The notes under the pieces were generated by a model. That model did no database searches, was not told where the DNA came from, and saw only the letters and a program-made list of their open reading frames with translations. Source: Linnemannia elongata (Eukaryota > Mortierellomycota > Mortierellomycetes > Mortierellales > Mortierellaceae). From it: a DNA stretch of 64,000 nt. The position numbers were made by a program, and so were the translations under genes. Every line of letters begins with the position of its first letter. Position 1 is the stretch's first letter. The DNA is taken from positions 434,001 to 498,000 of the forward strand of contig JAXBDG010000001.1 in assembly GCA_036320915.1 (NCBI GenBank), written 5' to 3'. Below are positions 24,652 through 35,387 of the stretch, piece after piece.

Positions 24652-24972
24652 TTAACAAAAATAAAATTGAGCAAAGGTCAATCGCACATTAACCTTCTTT
24701 TCCCAGAGTGGCAAAAAATAAAGGGACAATGAAGGGGGAGGGTGGACCTCAGTTGACAGACAGGAACACCAGGCAAAGACAAGACTGGGTCGTGTGCCCA
24801 TTCGTGAATAAAAATAGCACCGGTAAGTCGGAATGCGTTGCATGGGTTGGGTAGGTATGAGGGCGCCAATGTCCATCTCTCTTTGGGCGGCGGCATTGAT
24901 GCTGCTGAGGATGAACGGGAGAATGATAGTAGCCTCTTGCAAGCCGTATCGCTGACTGACTGATCCACTCAT
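24652..24972 (-). CDS. Possible small orphan protein (106 aa), uncertain
   Basis: From the ATG at 24972 the frame begins MSGSVSQRYGLQEATIILPF and for about 50 codons uses the C-ending codons typical of real genes here (GCC GCC GCC, ATC, CTC, AGC). It then becomes less coding-like and ends at 24652. Upstream on the same strand, 25293 has a good donor (CACCAAG then GTATGC) after a C/T-rich leader block (25930-25430). An acceptor-like AACAACAG sits just before the ATG, so a two-exon transcript with a non-coding first exon is conceivable. No family was recognised. It may be a short gene, a fragment of one, or chance. Confidence 0.25.
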   Translation of the reverse strand: MSGSVSQRYGLQEATIILPFILSSINAAAQREMDIGALIPTQPMQRIPTYRCYFYSRMGTRPSLVFAWCSCLSTEVHPPPSLSLYFLPLWEKKVNVRLTFAQFYFC

Positions 24973-27900
24973 GTTTCAAGGTACCAACTGTTGTTATTTT
25001 TGCGATGGCAGTCAGAGAATTCCTGGCGTGTGTTCAGATCTATTAGACACACCACACTTTTTCATCCACGCCATTTCCTTCTTACACTTTTTTTGAAAAA
25101 GATTCCTCCTTACACTAATGTACTCTCTCTCCTCGAGGTATGACAAGCATAAAACTCTATGATGTTTTCACTCTCCACAGTGTTTTTCTTTCTGCAACGA
25201 AGCAAGAAGAAATAAACATTGGATGTAGCTTATTTTTCTAGGTGGATGTATGTATGGTGCGAAAGCGAAGGGGGAAGGAACTGGAAAGCTGCATACCTTG
25301 GTGTTGGCGACGATCAGTGGGGATTGGAATGCGAACAAGAGTCTGAGAAAGAGAGTCGTTAAGTGAGGGGATGAAGCGGATTTGAATGGTTGTTGAGTAT
25401 TGATGTGGCAAAAGTGTCAATTAGCGAAACTGATCAAGATTGCGCGATGGAATGAGGTGTGGGGAGGGGAAGAGAGGGTGTCCTCTATGAAAAAAATAGA
25501 AAGTAGAGAGATAGATATGAATGCAGAATGATGAATGATGCGATGCTGAGTAAAGGATGATATGTTGTCGGAAGCGTAGGAAGTATGAGAGAGCTGGACG
25601 AGGACGAGGGGAATGAGAAAATGGAGAGGGAGGAAGAGAATGGGAGAGGAGGGGTGTGGCAAAGAAGTATGAAAGTGAGAAAGAATGCAGATGAATGATA
25701 ACAAAGAAGCAAAGAGGATGAGAAAGATGCAATGCAGAGAAAATGAAAATGGATGAAAAGGAAGGAAAGAAGCGGAGGAAAAGTCAGCGCGACGCGCAGT
25801 TGTGATTTTGGTTTGCTGATGCTGCTGTACAGAAGTTGCTATAGTGTCGCGAAGGAGAAGGAGGAAGAGGAGAAAAGGAGATGCAACAATCGGAAACAAT
25901 TCAAGTTTAAGGGAAAGCAAAGACTCAATCAGAGAGCGCACAAGCATGGCATTAAGAGGCAAATATGACCCTTCATCGCATCATCTTAGATCGAAAAGCA
26001 TGGTCACCTTCTGACTATCCAGAGGACATTTAGATCGCAATGGTCAAATACTTAGTTACTCACACCACGACAAGAATCCTTGAGGCGGTAATCCTCACCT
26101 TCTTCCATTTGTGCTCACCCTTCCATGTAGCCGCACCTTAGACATGCACCCACACGCACGCACAGGCAACAAATGTAGTCGCCACCAACAATTACCTAAA
26201 ATGCAATCCTGCGCGACGCCAATAACTACCGGGATATCATCCCATCACTTGGCATCGCCCACTAGGGCCAGGCCTATTCGCCGCGGGCCTGTTCGAGTCG
26301 AACTCGGCCTGACTCGATCCCTCAAGCAAGGTACCAACATCCATGCAAGAAGCAGTAACGGCATTCCCGGCAAAATCTATTTCGCCCTCTCAGCTGACTC
26401 CTTTGTTCTCACTTGCTGGCAACCAGTTTCTGGACACGGCGGGTCTTGCGCAATCTTTTTCTTGCCCCCTGTCTTTCTTCATTACTACATCCATAAAAAC
26501 GATGATGATACACGCACACGACCACTCCACGTCGTCTGAGAGTTGTAAACACCATTGTAAGTGGACAAGGAGGTGGTTTCTGTCCTTTTTCTTTTCTCTT
26601 TCGCGTATCCCTTTTTCTGTTACAATGTCCTTTTCTTTATTTATGGTTCAATGTGCGAAATAATCAAAATCAGGCATGCAGGACCTAGAAGGACTCTTCG
26701 TGGACCTCCTGGCTCTCATGAAAATCTCTCCCTTTTTTCTCCATGGCGGGCCTTTGTTTGACAAATAGCCTCGACCTCCTCCGTCACTCCTTTTTCTTTT
26801 GAAAAACATGGCCTTCTCTGTTTGAGCATCGATATGAAAACACGGAGGGTCTGTATTATTTTTGTTATTTGCAAACGAAGAAAAGAGAGAAGACAAAATA
26901 CCTATATCTGGCTTGGCTTGGATTTCTTTGCTTGCTGAAGATCATGAAGGTAGGCAATAGAAACTTTCGATTCACACCAGTATTAATAGGTTAGCCTCAT
27001 TCTTTGTATTAGACCAAAACACAGAAACTTATACTGGCGACCTTCTTTGAATGAGAGGCACCTTTTTCTCCAAGGGGGGTGGAGAAGGAAGAGGAAGATG
27101 ACGCAAAGGTGAAAAAGTACTGCTCGATCTTGCGAAAGATTCAAGATTAAAGTATATCGAACATAGTTTCCTCTTCGCTCCACTTTGTGTACAACTTCCT
27201 ACTTTCGATGAGCCGTGTCCTACCCCTCTATTCCCTCCCCTTCCTCCCCCTCTCCTGTTTCCTTTGTTGCTCAACAAGACCTATCGATCCACTCCCAAAG
27301 AACAATATGACAAGTCAGAATGCCTCCAATTCGATAACGCGTCGATCTTGTCCTTTTTGTTCCTTTGCTGTTTGCTACTTGGTCGCGTGAGTGAGAAGAT
27401 GGAGCGTGGAATGATCGCGAAAGACTTTGCTCTTTCCGACCTGCGTTGATTTAGCTCGATTTGAAGACATGGAGTCATCTCTACTCCTGTTGTTCCCATG
27501 TGCATCAGGTATTATACCTGAGATAGAAGCAGGTCATGACAAGCGTTTGATAAAAGACGGGGCACTAGGTACTACTCAAATACATCCGTACATCCAAAAT
27601 TCACACGTACACACTCGCTGTAACATCGTGGTGTCATCATTCTTTTTAACTTTCTAGCACGGTCACTTGAACAAAGGAAGGAGGCTGAGGACAAGCAGGC
27701 GCTATTCTTAAGAAAAGAAAGAAATGCAAGGGTAGGCGCAAGTGAGACGAATAAACTAGCTGGTGATCATTCCATCAGCCCAAAGCTGTGTAGCTTGATC
27801 AAAGGTTAGAGGGAGGGCTGAGAAGCTGAGAAGAATAGGCAGAATGTGGTCAGATCAATCACTTAAAAAAGCTGGTTTAGATGTTCTGTGATCTCAATTT

Positions 27901-28647
27901 ACCGATGACCTTAGTTTTTGGTGGCGTGTACTCTTGATATGTACAAATGAACAACCCAATGTTTTTGTGCGCCGTACACCCTCAGACTTTTTTTCTCAAT
28001 CGATCTATTCATGCGTCGTACAACAACCCTTATCACCAAACGCTCTGTAACAACATGTTCCCATCATAATCTTCATCTACATCTGTGAGAAGAAGAAGAC
28101 GACCAACCTTGGCCCCCTGGCATCTTTACATGTACAAGCAGACTTTGATATGGGATGAGGAAGCGGAGGGAGCAATGTCATACATCCAAACCGCGGACTA
28201 TCTTGGTTCCCGTTTTGGCCTCTTTTGACAATCAGCGGTAGTCTACAAGTGAGATGGTGTAGAGCCCGTGAAATAGACATGGATACTCCCTCTCCCTCAT
28301 TGTTCACACTTCGTTAGGAAACCGCCTTAACCAAGCGAGAGGAAGGGATAAAGAATATGAGACGAGAATAGAAAGGAAGTTTATGGACAAGAGATGTCGG
28401 CGGAACTAGAATACGACATCTTTTACCCCTCAATCAACCCTGTCCCACATTTTAAGGTGAGAGGTAAATTAGTTGAGTGTTAGTACAAGATGGGTGAATA
28501 TAGGCAGAGGTTGGGCCTTTCTCCCTCCCCTTCCATCAGTTTACAGACAGTACATACCACGTACCTCGTCATCACTCATCGCAGCCGCCTGAATGGCTCC
28601 CGTAATCAAGAAAGTAAAAAAAGGTCTCAGGTCTATTTCATAAGATT

Positions 28648-28670
28648 GAGAGAGAGAGAGAGAGAGAGAG
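28648..28670. repeat. (GA)n microsatellite
   Basis: About 11 tandem GA dinucleotides. Confidence 0.95.
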
Positions 28671-30689
28671 CCAACCTACAATCCCGACTCCGATTCATAA
28701 ACGGCACTTCCCTTCTACTCTCCTACCTCCTGAACACTTCATACCCATGCTCACCATCAATCCTCCTCCATTATGCATGGTAGATAATGAGGAGTGAACA
28801 ATGAGGAGAATGTTAAGGGCGTTCCACGTTTCCGGCAGGAGAAGAAAAAAAAAGGCTGTACCTGGGACGATGTCAGCATTTACCCACCTTGGGCTCTCTC
28901 TCCTCTTTTTTTTTCTTTTTTTCTGACCAGTGCTCTTGCTCAGAAGGATTGGACCTATTTTGCTGACATGTTCGTATTCCTTCTCAACTCTCTGACTGAC
29001 TGGCTGACGGGATAGGCTACAGTGTTACACCGCCACTGTTTTAATCGCCTCGCATGTATTTTGGGTTTGAATCAAATAGGATGGGAACATAGACAGGAGA
29101 AATTTGCTCACACACGGAACCAGAAGAGGAATCGTTTCATCGACAAATCGATTTGCGAGGAATAGGAGGAAGGGAGAATGTAGGGAAAAGAAGAGAGGAA
29201 AGTGGTGAGAGAAAGAAAGAAGGAAGAAGGGTTAGAAGGAAGGAAGCATTTTTTTTTTTTAGTGTTTGTTGGAATTGTTTGTTGTAGAGGTCGTCCTTGG
29301 CGATAGTTCCTTTGCACATGTCGGGGTGCACCGTTTGTTCGTGAATAACAACGAACGGATCATAACAAACATATCCTGGGTGTGTATCTTGTTTTCGTTC
29401 AACAGCAAGCAATCAAAGAATGGCTGAAGTGAGGCGAACGAACGGGGACATTTTGGCGTTCGGTCAAGTTTTCAAGTCCTTCTCAGTCTAACTATCACTG
29501 TCTATGTTTTCCCCACTTTCCCTGTGGGGTTTTGAGTATCCACTTCTTTCCTCACTTCCCTCTCTGTCTCCTTCGGCCTCGGCGATGCCAATTCAATTTC
29601 AATTCAACATCCAAAAAAAAAAAAAAAGCTGCAGGAATGAGCGAGTGAGGAAGATGAATGTGAGAGACATAGGGAAGGGAGAGCAGATTGAATGGTCTTT
29701 TCCGAACGAAGCTGCGAATGAAGACGGAGAAATGTGCTCACTGGCAGGTTGGACCTAGGCGTCGTTTATTTTTTTTTATGTTTGTGCTACCACTGCTCAT
29801 AAATCCGATTCAAAACTCAGGATTAAGAATGTTTTATCAGAAAAGAAGGGCATAAACAAAACAAACAAAAGGCAAGAGAGATGAAGAAAGGGGGGGAACG
29901 TGTCTCTGTTTTGCATTTCGTTGCTTCATGCCCTGAAGACGTTACGCCTTGATGCTTGCTAGGTTTAAGAGTGAGATACGTTGGAGGAGGATGAAACGGT
30001 TGTTGAAAGACATGTCAAAGCAGGGACAAGGTAAGGACAAGGCAAGGAAGCAAGGAATAGGGCAGTGGACGTACTGTACTGTAACGGTACATTACGATGA
30101 CTCTGTTAATGGACTTAGCGTCGAATAGGTTTCTCTATCAAGATTGAAAGACCCTCTCCTGCTGTCAATTCTCTTTCTTGCGATACCCATTCGCCCTACA
30201 AAGTGGGAGCATGAAGAAATAAGTGAACACAAAGACCAAGAGAACTGTCGATTGCCAGCCGACCCTTTCTCATTTCATTTCATATTTTTGTACCTTTGTG
30301 GTGTTGCATGCTCGAGTGCCACAGAACCAGGGTTCTCCATTGTATCTGATTGAGCGTACTCATGCTGCGTTATTGATAGTAAGCATGATATATAAGCAGC
30401 ATTATCATTGAGCTAGAGTGGAGAAAGAGTGGGTGAAGTTGACGGGAGGGGAAAGAGAGAGTACAAACTGGAGTAAAAAACAACATGGAGAAGAGAGACA
30501 GAGAGACCAATCCGCGTCCATTCTAATTTTCAAGTCAGAAAGATGAAAGAGAGGGCGTACGTTGTTATATATCTTTGTTTGATTGGCATTGAGAATGAAT
30601 AATGATTGAAGCGGAGTGAAGGGGAGTCTCCTCTCCCCCTGTCCTGTCTGTTCCTGTCCCTTGGTATGTCTTATTTGTTCTTCTTCTCC

Positions 30690-30752
30690 CTTTACTCCCT
30701 TTTCTCCTTTTCTCCTTTTCTCTTTTTCTCTTTTTCTCTTTTTCTTTTTCTT
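30690..30752. repeat. C/T minisatellite upstream of the MFS gene
   Basis: Imperfect tandem units of about 8 nt (TTCTCCTT drifting to TTTTTCTC), within the leader/promoter about 280 bp before the start codon. Confidence 0.8.
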
Positions 30753-31033
30753 CGTTGACTTTCCCTCCTCCACCCTCCACTCCACCTTTTATTACCCTTC
30801 TTCTCTCTCTTTCCTTCTTCACTTTCGTCACTGTCAAAGTCCCCCATTCCACTGACATTCCTGTCCTCTTCATTCCAGTCCACCACTTCTCATTACTTAA
30901 TTGATTGTTTCTCCTCATTCTTCCAAATCTCGAGTCTCACCCATCTCTCCACACTCAACTGTCCTCGTCTCACACAACAGCAAACATTTCATCCATATCA
31001 CGACAACGAACATTCAACTCTAGCATACACACA

Positions 31034-32473
31034 ATGTCCAACTTTGCACACGCAGACGGCCAGACTGTGGTCTACCGCACCTACAAAACCCGCTTCATCG
31101 GTCTCTTTGCCATCGTCCTCCTCAACATCTCCACTGGATTCGTCTGGCTCACCTACTCCTCGGCCCTCAATGCCGCCAAGGCCTATCTTAATACCGACGA
31201 GATGGTCGTCAACCTTACCACCATCCTCTACTTCATCGCCTTCTTGATCATGTCCCCCGTCTCCGGTTGGATGTTTGAGAAGAAGGGCATCAAGTACTCC
31301 CTCCTCTTCGGAGCCATTATCCAGGTCATCGGTGCCGCTATCCGTTACATCGCCACCTTTGTCGCCTCCTCCCCCACCAACCCCGGCCCCCGTCTGGCCC
31401 TTACTTTGGTCGGACAGGTCATCGCCTCCGGTGCCCAGCCCTTCTTCCTCAATGCCCCTCCCAAGTTTGCTGCCGTCTGGTTCTCAGAGGATGGCCGCAC
31501 CACCGCCACCATGATCGGATCTGTCGCCAACGCCCTCGCCGCCGCCTTGGCTCAGTTGATCATCCCCGTCATCACCGTCGAGCGCGACCCCGACACTATG
31601 GCCTCCTCGGTCTTGCTCTGCCTCATCCTCTCTGTCGTTGCTGTCGTCCCCGTTCTCTTCACCCCTGCCCTTCCTCCTACCCCTCCTTCGCCTTCGGCTG
31701 CTGCTGCTCTTGAGGAGAACGTCGAGGAGCCCTTCTGGATCTCGCTCAAGAAGGTGGGATCCAACAGACAGTTCATGATTCTCATGACCCTGTTCGGCAC
31801 CTTTGTCGGTTTCTTCAACGCCTTCTCGTCTCTCATCACCATGTTCACCAAGCCCTTTGGTTACACTGCCGAGGAGTCTGGTTACTTTGGAGCCGCCATG
31901 GTTGTCGCTGGTCTTGTCGGTGCCGGCGTCTCAGGCCCCCTCATGGATCGCACCAAGCAGTTCAAGACTGTAGTCAAGTCGATGGTGCCCCTCTCGACCA
32001 TCTCCTACATTGTCTTTTGCTTTGTCGTCCGCAAGGATTTCTTCATTGGCATCATGATCGTCTCGATCTTTATCGGTCTCTTCTCGTTCACTATGTTGCC
32101 CGTTGTCCTCGAGCTCGGAGTTGAGTGCACCTACCCCGTCACCCCGGCTTCGTCCACTTCGCTCCTGTGGGGATCCGGCCAGTTTTTTGCCGTCGTCTTC
32201 CTCTTTGTCCTCCAGGCCCTCCAGAACGACGACAAGGCTGTCGAGACTGGTGTCAACGCCCCTCTGATCTTCATCGCTGCCGTCTGTGTCCTTGCCTCGA
32301 TCCCCGTCTACTTCTTCAAGTCCCCTTACCTCCGTCTCGAGGCCGAGGGTCGTGCCCGCTCCAACCAGGGTCATGTCATGGTCGACAGCAAGAGGTCTCT
32401 TGGTAGCAGTAATGATGAGTATGGAATGGATGAGGTCTCCCTCGAGGATGTCAAGGGTGCCAGGGCCGTCTAA
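31034..32473 (+). CDS. Major facilitator superfamily transporter, FLVCR-like
   Basis: An intronless 479-aa polytopic membrane protein with about 12 predicted spans. The N-terminal sequence YKTRFIGLFAIVLLNISTGF followed by WLTYSSALNAAKAYL, and the inter-helix segment SPVSGWMFEKKGIKYSLLFG, resemble the FLVCR/DIRC2 branch of MFS (haem, choline and related solutes in animals). A cytoplasmic loop between the two six-helix halves (about 210-240) is proline/alanine-rich (PPTPPSPSAAAALEE). The second half starts with FWISLKKVGSNRQFMILMTLFG. The C-tail is hydrophilic and serine-rich. Codon use is very strongly C-biased, suggesting high expression. Membrane (plasma or vacuolar) and substrate cannot be told from sequence. 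The ATG at 31034 follows a long C/T leader and an A-rich CACACAA context. Confidence 0.9.
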   Translation: MSNFAHADGQTVVYRTYKTRFIGLFAIVLLNISTGFVWLTYSSALNAAKAYLNTDEMVVNLTTILYFIAFLIMSPVSGWMFEKKGIKYSLLFGAIIQVIGAAIRYIATFVASSPTNPGPRLALTLVGQVIASGAQPFFLNAPPKFAAVWFSEDGRTTATMIGSVANALAAALAQLIIPVITVERDPDTMASSVLLCLILSVVAVVPVLFTPALPPTPPSPSAAAALEENVEEPFWISLKKVGSNRQFMILMTLFGTFVGFFNAFSSLITMFTKPFGYTAEESGYFGAAMVVAGLVGAGVSGPLMDRTKQFKTVVKSMVPLSTISYIVFCFVVRKDFFIGIMIVSIFIGLFSFTMLPVVLELGVECTYPVTPASSTSLLWGSGQFFAVVFLFVLQALQNDDKAVETGVNAPLIFIAAVCVLASIPVYFFKSPYLRLEAEGRARSNQGHVMVDSKRSLGSSNDEYGMDEVSLEDVKGARAV

Positions 32474-32652
32474 AACTTTAGTCATCTATACATTGCATAC
32501 TACGTTCTTTAATATTTTTTTCTTTGCTATACCCCATCTGTATAAAGAAGTGCCCATCTCTATCTATCTATACCTTTATCCGTTTATGTAATTTCTATGG
32601 CAGCGATATTGCAATGTATGTCTACGGATGTTCCTAGAAAGGCATACCATTC

Positions 32653-32676
32653 GGGGGGGGGGGGGGGGGGGGGGGG
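32653..32676. repeat. G24 homopolymer
   Basis: 24 consecutive G about 180 bp after the MFS stop codon; a strong potential G-quadruplex. Confidence 0.9.
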
Positions 32677-33140
32677 CTATTTAGACGCGCGATGAGGTAC
32701 TAACTGTATTGTATAAGGAGGAGGAGGAGAGTTGACAACATGTATCCCTTGTCGTATTGTTTTTTTTTTCTTGTAAGAAGAGTGCGTGCGTTAGCTTTGT
32801 GTTCGTTCTTGTGTAAGCACAAGGAGTAAACAGGTGCCCAGGGGGGGCGCGAGGAATACATGGGTGAAGAGTTTTATGAGGGGCACAGTACGTCGCAGAT
32901 GAGCATTGAGTGAAGAAGGCAGGTGTGGAGATGAGCAACAAGGACCAGCATTTTTTTTTTTTTTTTTTTTTTTTCAAAGCACCAAAAACACGCGTTTTTT
33001 TCTTGTGCCCAAGAGTTGCAGAGAGTTGAAGGGACAATTGTTGAGAAGAAAATCTCATTTGGTTAGTGATTGTTATATAAAGCAATTGTCGCAAATGAGG
33101 CTATTGTTCAATGGATAATGGATTGTTGTTGCCACCCAAG

Positions 33141-33174
<34 letters not shown>
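33141..33174. repeat. A34 homopolymer
   Basis: An uninterrupted A run about 560 bp upstream of the expansin-like start; the tract just before it at 32951-32974 is T24. Confidence 0.95.
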
Positions 33175-33177
<3 letters not shown>

Positions 33178-33469
33178 TGACAAGTAGCAGAAAAAAAAAA
33201 AGCAGAGGCTGAGCGAGTGTGAGGCGGGGCCATCAGGATTTCGCGCCTCAATGTTTTCGAGCAAACGTGACGCGATCAGTTTAATATGTAAAGCGCATGC
33301 GACTTGGTTCGCCTCTTGCTATTGTTCTCTTGTTCGGGAAAAAGAGGATAGAGTCCGTCAAAGTATGGTACACATGATGGCCATAGATAAAGGAGGAAAA
33401 CAAAGAAGAATGCGGCATATATGCATGTAGAAACCAACGAGGAGCTCGGCCTCTCTAAAAAAAAAAACT

Positions 33470-33478
33470 TATATAAAA
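33470..33478 (+). promoter_or_regulatory. TATA box of the expansin-like gene
   Basis: TATATAAAA, 224 bp before the ATG, in a block that is recognisably duplicated upstream of the pseudogene copy, where this element is lost. Confidence 0.55.
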
Positions 33479-33701
33479 TGGATAGGTGTCGCCACCTTTT
33501 CTCTTTGGAATCAGTTCTCACTCAAACGTCAACAGTTTACACACACGCCTATACTTATACACTTATACCTCTACTCTTCACCCACACGCGTCTTTCTATC
33601 CATTCAAAATCTCATTCGCCTCCGTCTCCATTCCCCTCTCCTCTCTCCACAACAACCGCTCCTTGTCTTCCACTACCCCACAAGACCCCGTTCGGCGAAA
33701 G

Positions 33702-34271
33702 ATGAAGGCGGTTCAAGCAGTCCCCCTTTTTCTCACTACCTTAGCTATCACTGTTTTCCGTACCAGACCACCAACCGCTAACGCCTATCCCTTCAATCCC
33801 AACAAGATCTTTGGTGACTACGTCGTCTCCTTCCGCGAGAACGTCGAACACATGGTCGACGTCGGCGCCTGCTCCCGTGCAGCACTTTCCGGAATACAAC
33901 CCGCCACCATCCCCTTTATGCCCGTCTACTCCCAACTCCACTGGCACGCCATCAATGTCCGCCTAGACGATTTTGCGGTTGATCGAAAGGATGTTTGTAA
34001 CAAGTGTGTCATCCTGCGATCGGCCGAGACCAACAAGAACATAATTGCGGTAGTGGCGGGGGATTGTTCAAAGTGCGTGGAGGGCGAGATTAATTTAACG
34101 CCGGCGGCGTATGCGGCCGTGAATGAAGGGGTAACGTTGGATGGTATCACGGCTCCTGGAGGGTTCTTGAACGTGGTGGAGTGTCCGAAGAATAATGAGG
34201 AGATTTTAAAGTATGCCTATGATTACAACATTCCTGCGATGACCTTCAAGGATGTGCTCAATTACGGATGA
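33702..34271 (+). CDS. Secreted expansin-like (RlpA/double-psi beta-barrel) protein
   Basis: A small intronless secreted protein of 189 aa. The N-terminus has a hydrophobic core (LFLTTLAITVF) and a likely signal cleavage after PTANA (residue 28). The mature part has a double-psi beta-barrel pattern: DVGACSRAALSG (C57), HWHAINVRLDDF, DVCNKCVIL (C99, C102), VVAGDCSKCVEGEINLTPAAY (C122, C125) and NVVECP (C161). The CxxC pair and the GDC..C..G.INLTPAAY block resemble expansin-like and papain-inhibitor-like fungal secreted proteins. These bind cell walls or act outside the cell without known catalysis. A tandem degraded copy lies 1.1 kb downstream. The 5' region includes a TATA box. The substrate is unknown. 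Confidence 0.83.
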   Translation: MKAVQAVPLFLTTLAITVFRTRPPTANAYPFNPNKIFGDYVVSFRENVEHMVDVGACSRAALSGIQPATIPFMPVYSQLHWHAINVRLDDFAVDRKDVCNKCVILRSAETNKNIIAVVAGDCSKCVEGEINLTPAAYAAVNEGVTLDGITAPGGFLNVVECPKNNEEILKYAYDYNIPAMTFKDVLNYG

Positions 34272-34596
34272 TATGTGGGGCGAAAGTGGGAGGTTTTTTT
34301 GCTTGGGTTGTTTTTACTTGATAGAAAAATATAGTTTTTTTGTACGTGATTATTTTGCATGTCTGCCTGTGTGCGTGTGTGCGTTCGCTTGTGTGTGTCG
34401 TACTGTTCAGGCACTGTTCAGGCATATAGAGTGGTAAAGGTATAAGTAGAAGGGAGGCAAAAGGATGGCCTTTACTTTTTTCGCTCCTTCAAAGGCTCGC
34501 TAATAGTAACGTTTGTTTAGCTGACTGTAAAAAAAGGGAGAATCGCGTGAAATACAATTGATTTGGATGGTGGCAGTCTGTTAGTGTCACCTTTCG

Positions 34597-34626
34597 GTGT
34601 GTGTGTGTGTGTGTGTATGTGTGTGT
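34597..34626. repeat. (GT)n microsatellite
   Basis: About 14 GT units with one AT interruption. Confidence 0.95.
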
Positions 34627-34786
34627 TTTGGAGGTGAGTTGAACTTGTGGAGCGGGCTATTGTTGGAGAGACCAAAGGTAATAGTCGTAGAACAAGCCAT
34701 TCCTAAAGAGAAAAAGGCAGCTGTAGAAGAAGACAATTTTTGTAAGGAAAAGCAACGGTCGCAAAGAAACAAAAAAGTATAGCTTT

Positions 34787-34787
<1 letters not shown>

Positions 34788-34818
<31 letters not shown>
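34788..34818. repeat. A31 homopolymer
   Basis: 31 consecutive A in the spacer of the tandem duplication. Confidence 0.95.
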
Positions 34819-34820
<2 letters not shown>

Positions 34821-35387
34821 AACAAAATAAGTTGCATTTATGGAGACGACTGACAATAATTATCCTCGAGTGTAAAGCAGCATATTGCGAAGGAGAAGTG
34901 GGACGTAACTGTTGTAAGGACGGCAATCGGCGTTAAGTAAAGTGTGGGAAGACATGAAGACAAAAAGACAAGTAAAGAAAGGGGGCTGAGTTGAATAGAG
35001 GGCGAGTAGTAACACACTCTCAAGGTTGGTCAAGATGTAACGTGGATCGGTTAGGTTCGCCCTCCTGCATTCGTTGTCTTGTTTACGGAAATGCCATGGA
35101 CACCGTGAATTTAATAAAGGATATAGTGACAATGGTCGAAAAGAGAAAGCAAAGAAAGATGCGTTGTATATACATCGGAATAAGCAATAAGTTCAGCCTC
35201 CTAGAAAAGCAGGTAAATGGAGGGTGTGGCATGTTGTATTCTTTTGTTTTTCGTCAGATTCGCATTCAAACATCTGCAGCTAGCACAGCAACTGTAGCTT
35301 TACCAAAAACTCGCTCAATCGCTCTTTCTCTTCTTTCCTGGTAACAACGACAACACCTTTCTCCCAAAAGTCCCAACATCGGCCGCC

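Larger units (their letters stand above)
24973..31033. other. Gene-poor region before the MFS gene
   Basis: About 6 kb with many stops in all frames and no recognisable domain. It contains purine-rich blocks at about 25430-25930, a GA microsatellite (28648-28670) and, from about 30620, C/T-rich leader of the MFS gene with a minisatellite. Short frames at 26111-26539 and 28490-28783 show no family signal. Confidence 0.5.
32474..33701. other. Intergenic with G24, T24 and A34 tracts
   Basis: The MFS 3' UTR, then an unusual concentration of homopolymers (G at 32653-32676, T at 32951-32974, A at 33141-33174), then the promoter of the expansin-like gene. No gene was seen. Confidence 0.6.
34272..35387. 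other. Spacer between expansin-like gene and its pseudogene
   Basis: The 3' UTR of the active gene, a GT microsatellite (34597-34626) and an A31 run (34788-34818). From about 35040 the sequence is homologous to the promoter of the active gene (33290-33540). Confidence 0.6.

Noticed and set aside
25417..25962. 181-codon minus-strand open frame rich in F, L, S and H
   Set aside because: Encoded by pyrimidine-rich leader-type sequence; no family signal.
26276..26320. GC-rich palindromic stretch around GTTCGAGTCGAAC
   Set aside because: Short self-complementary sequence without tRNA, terminal-repeat or other structure around it.
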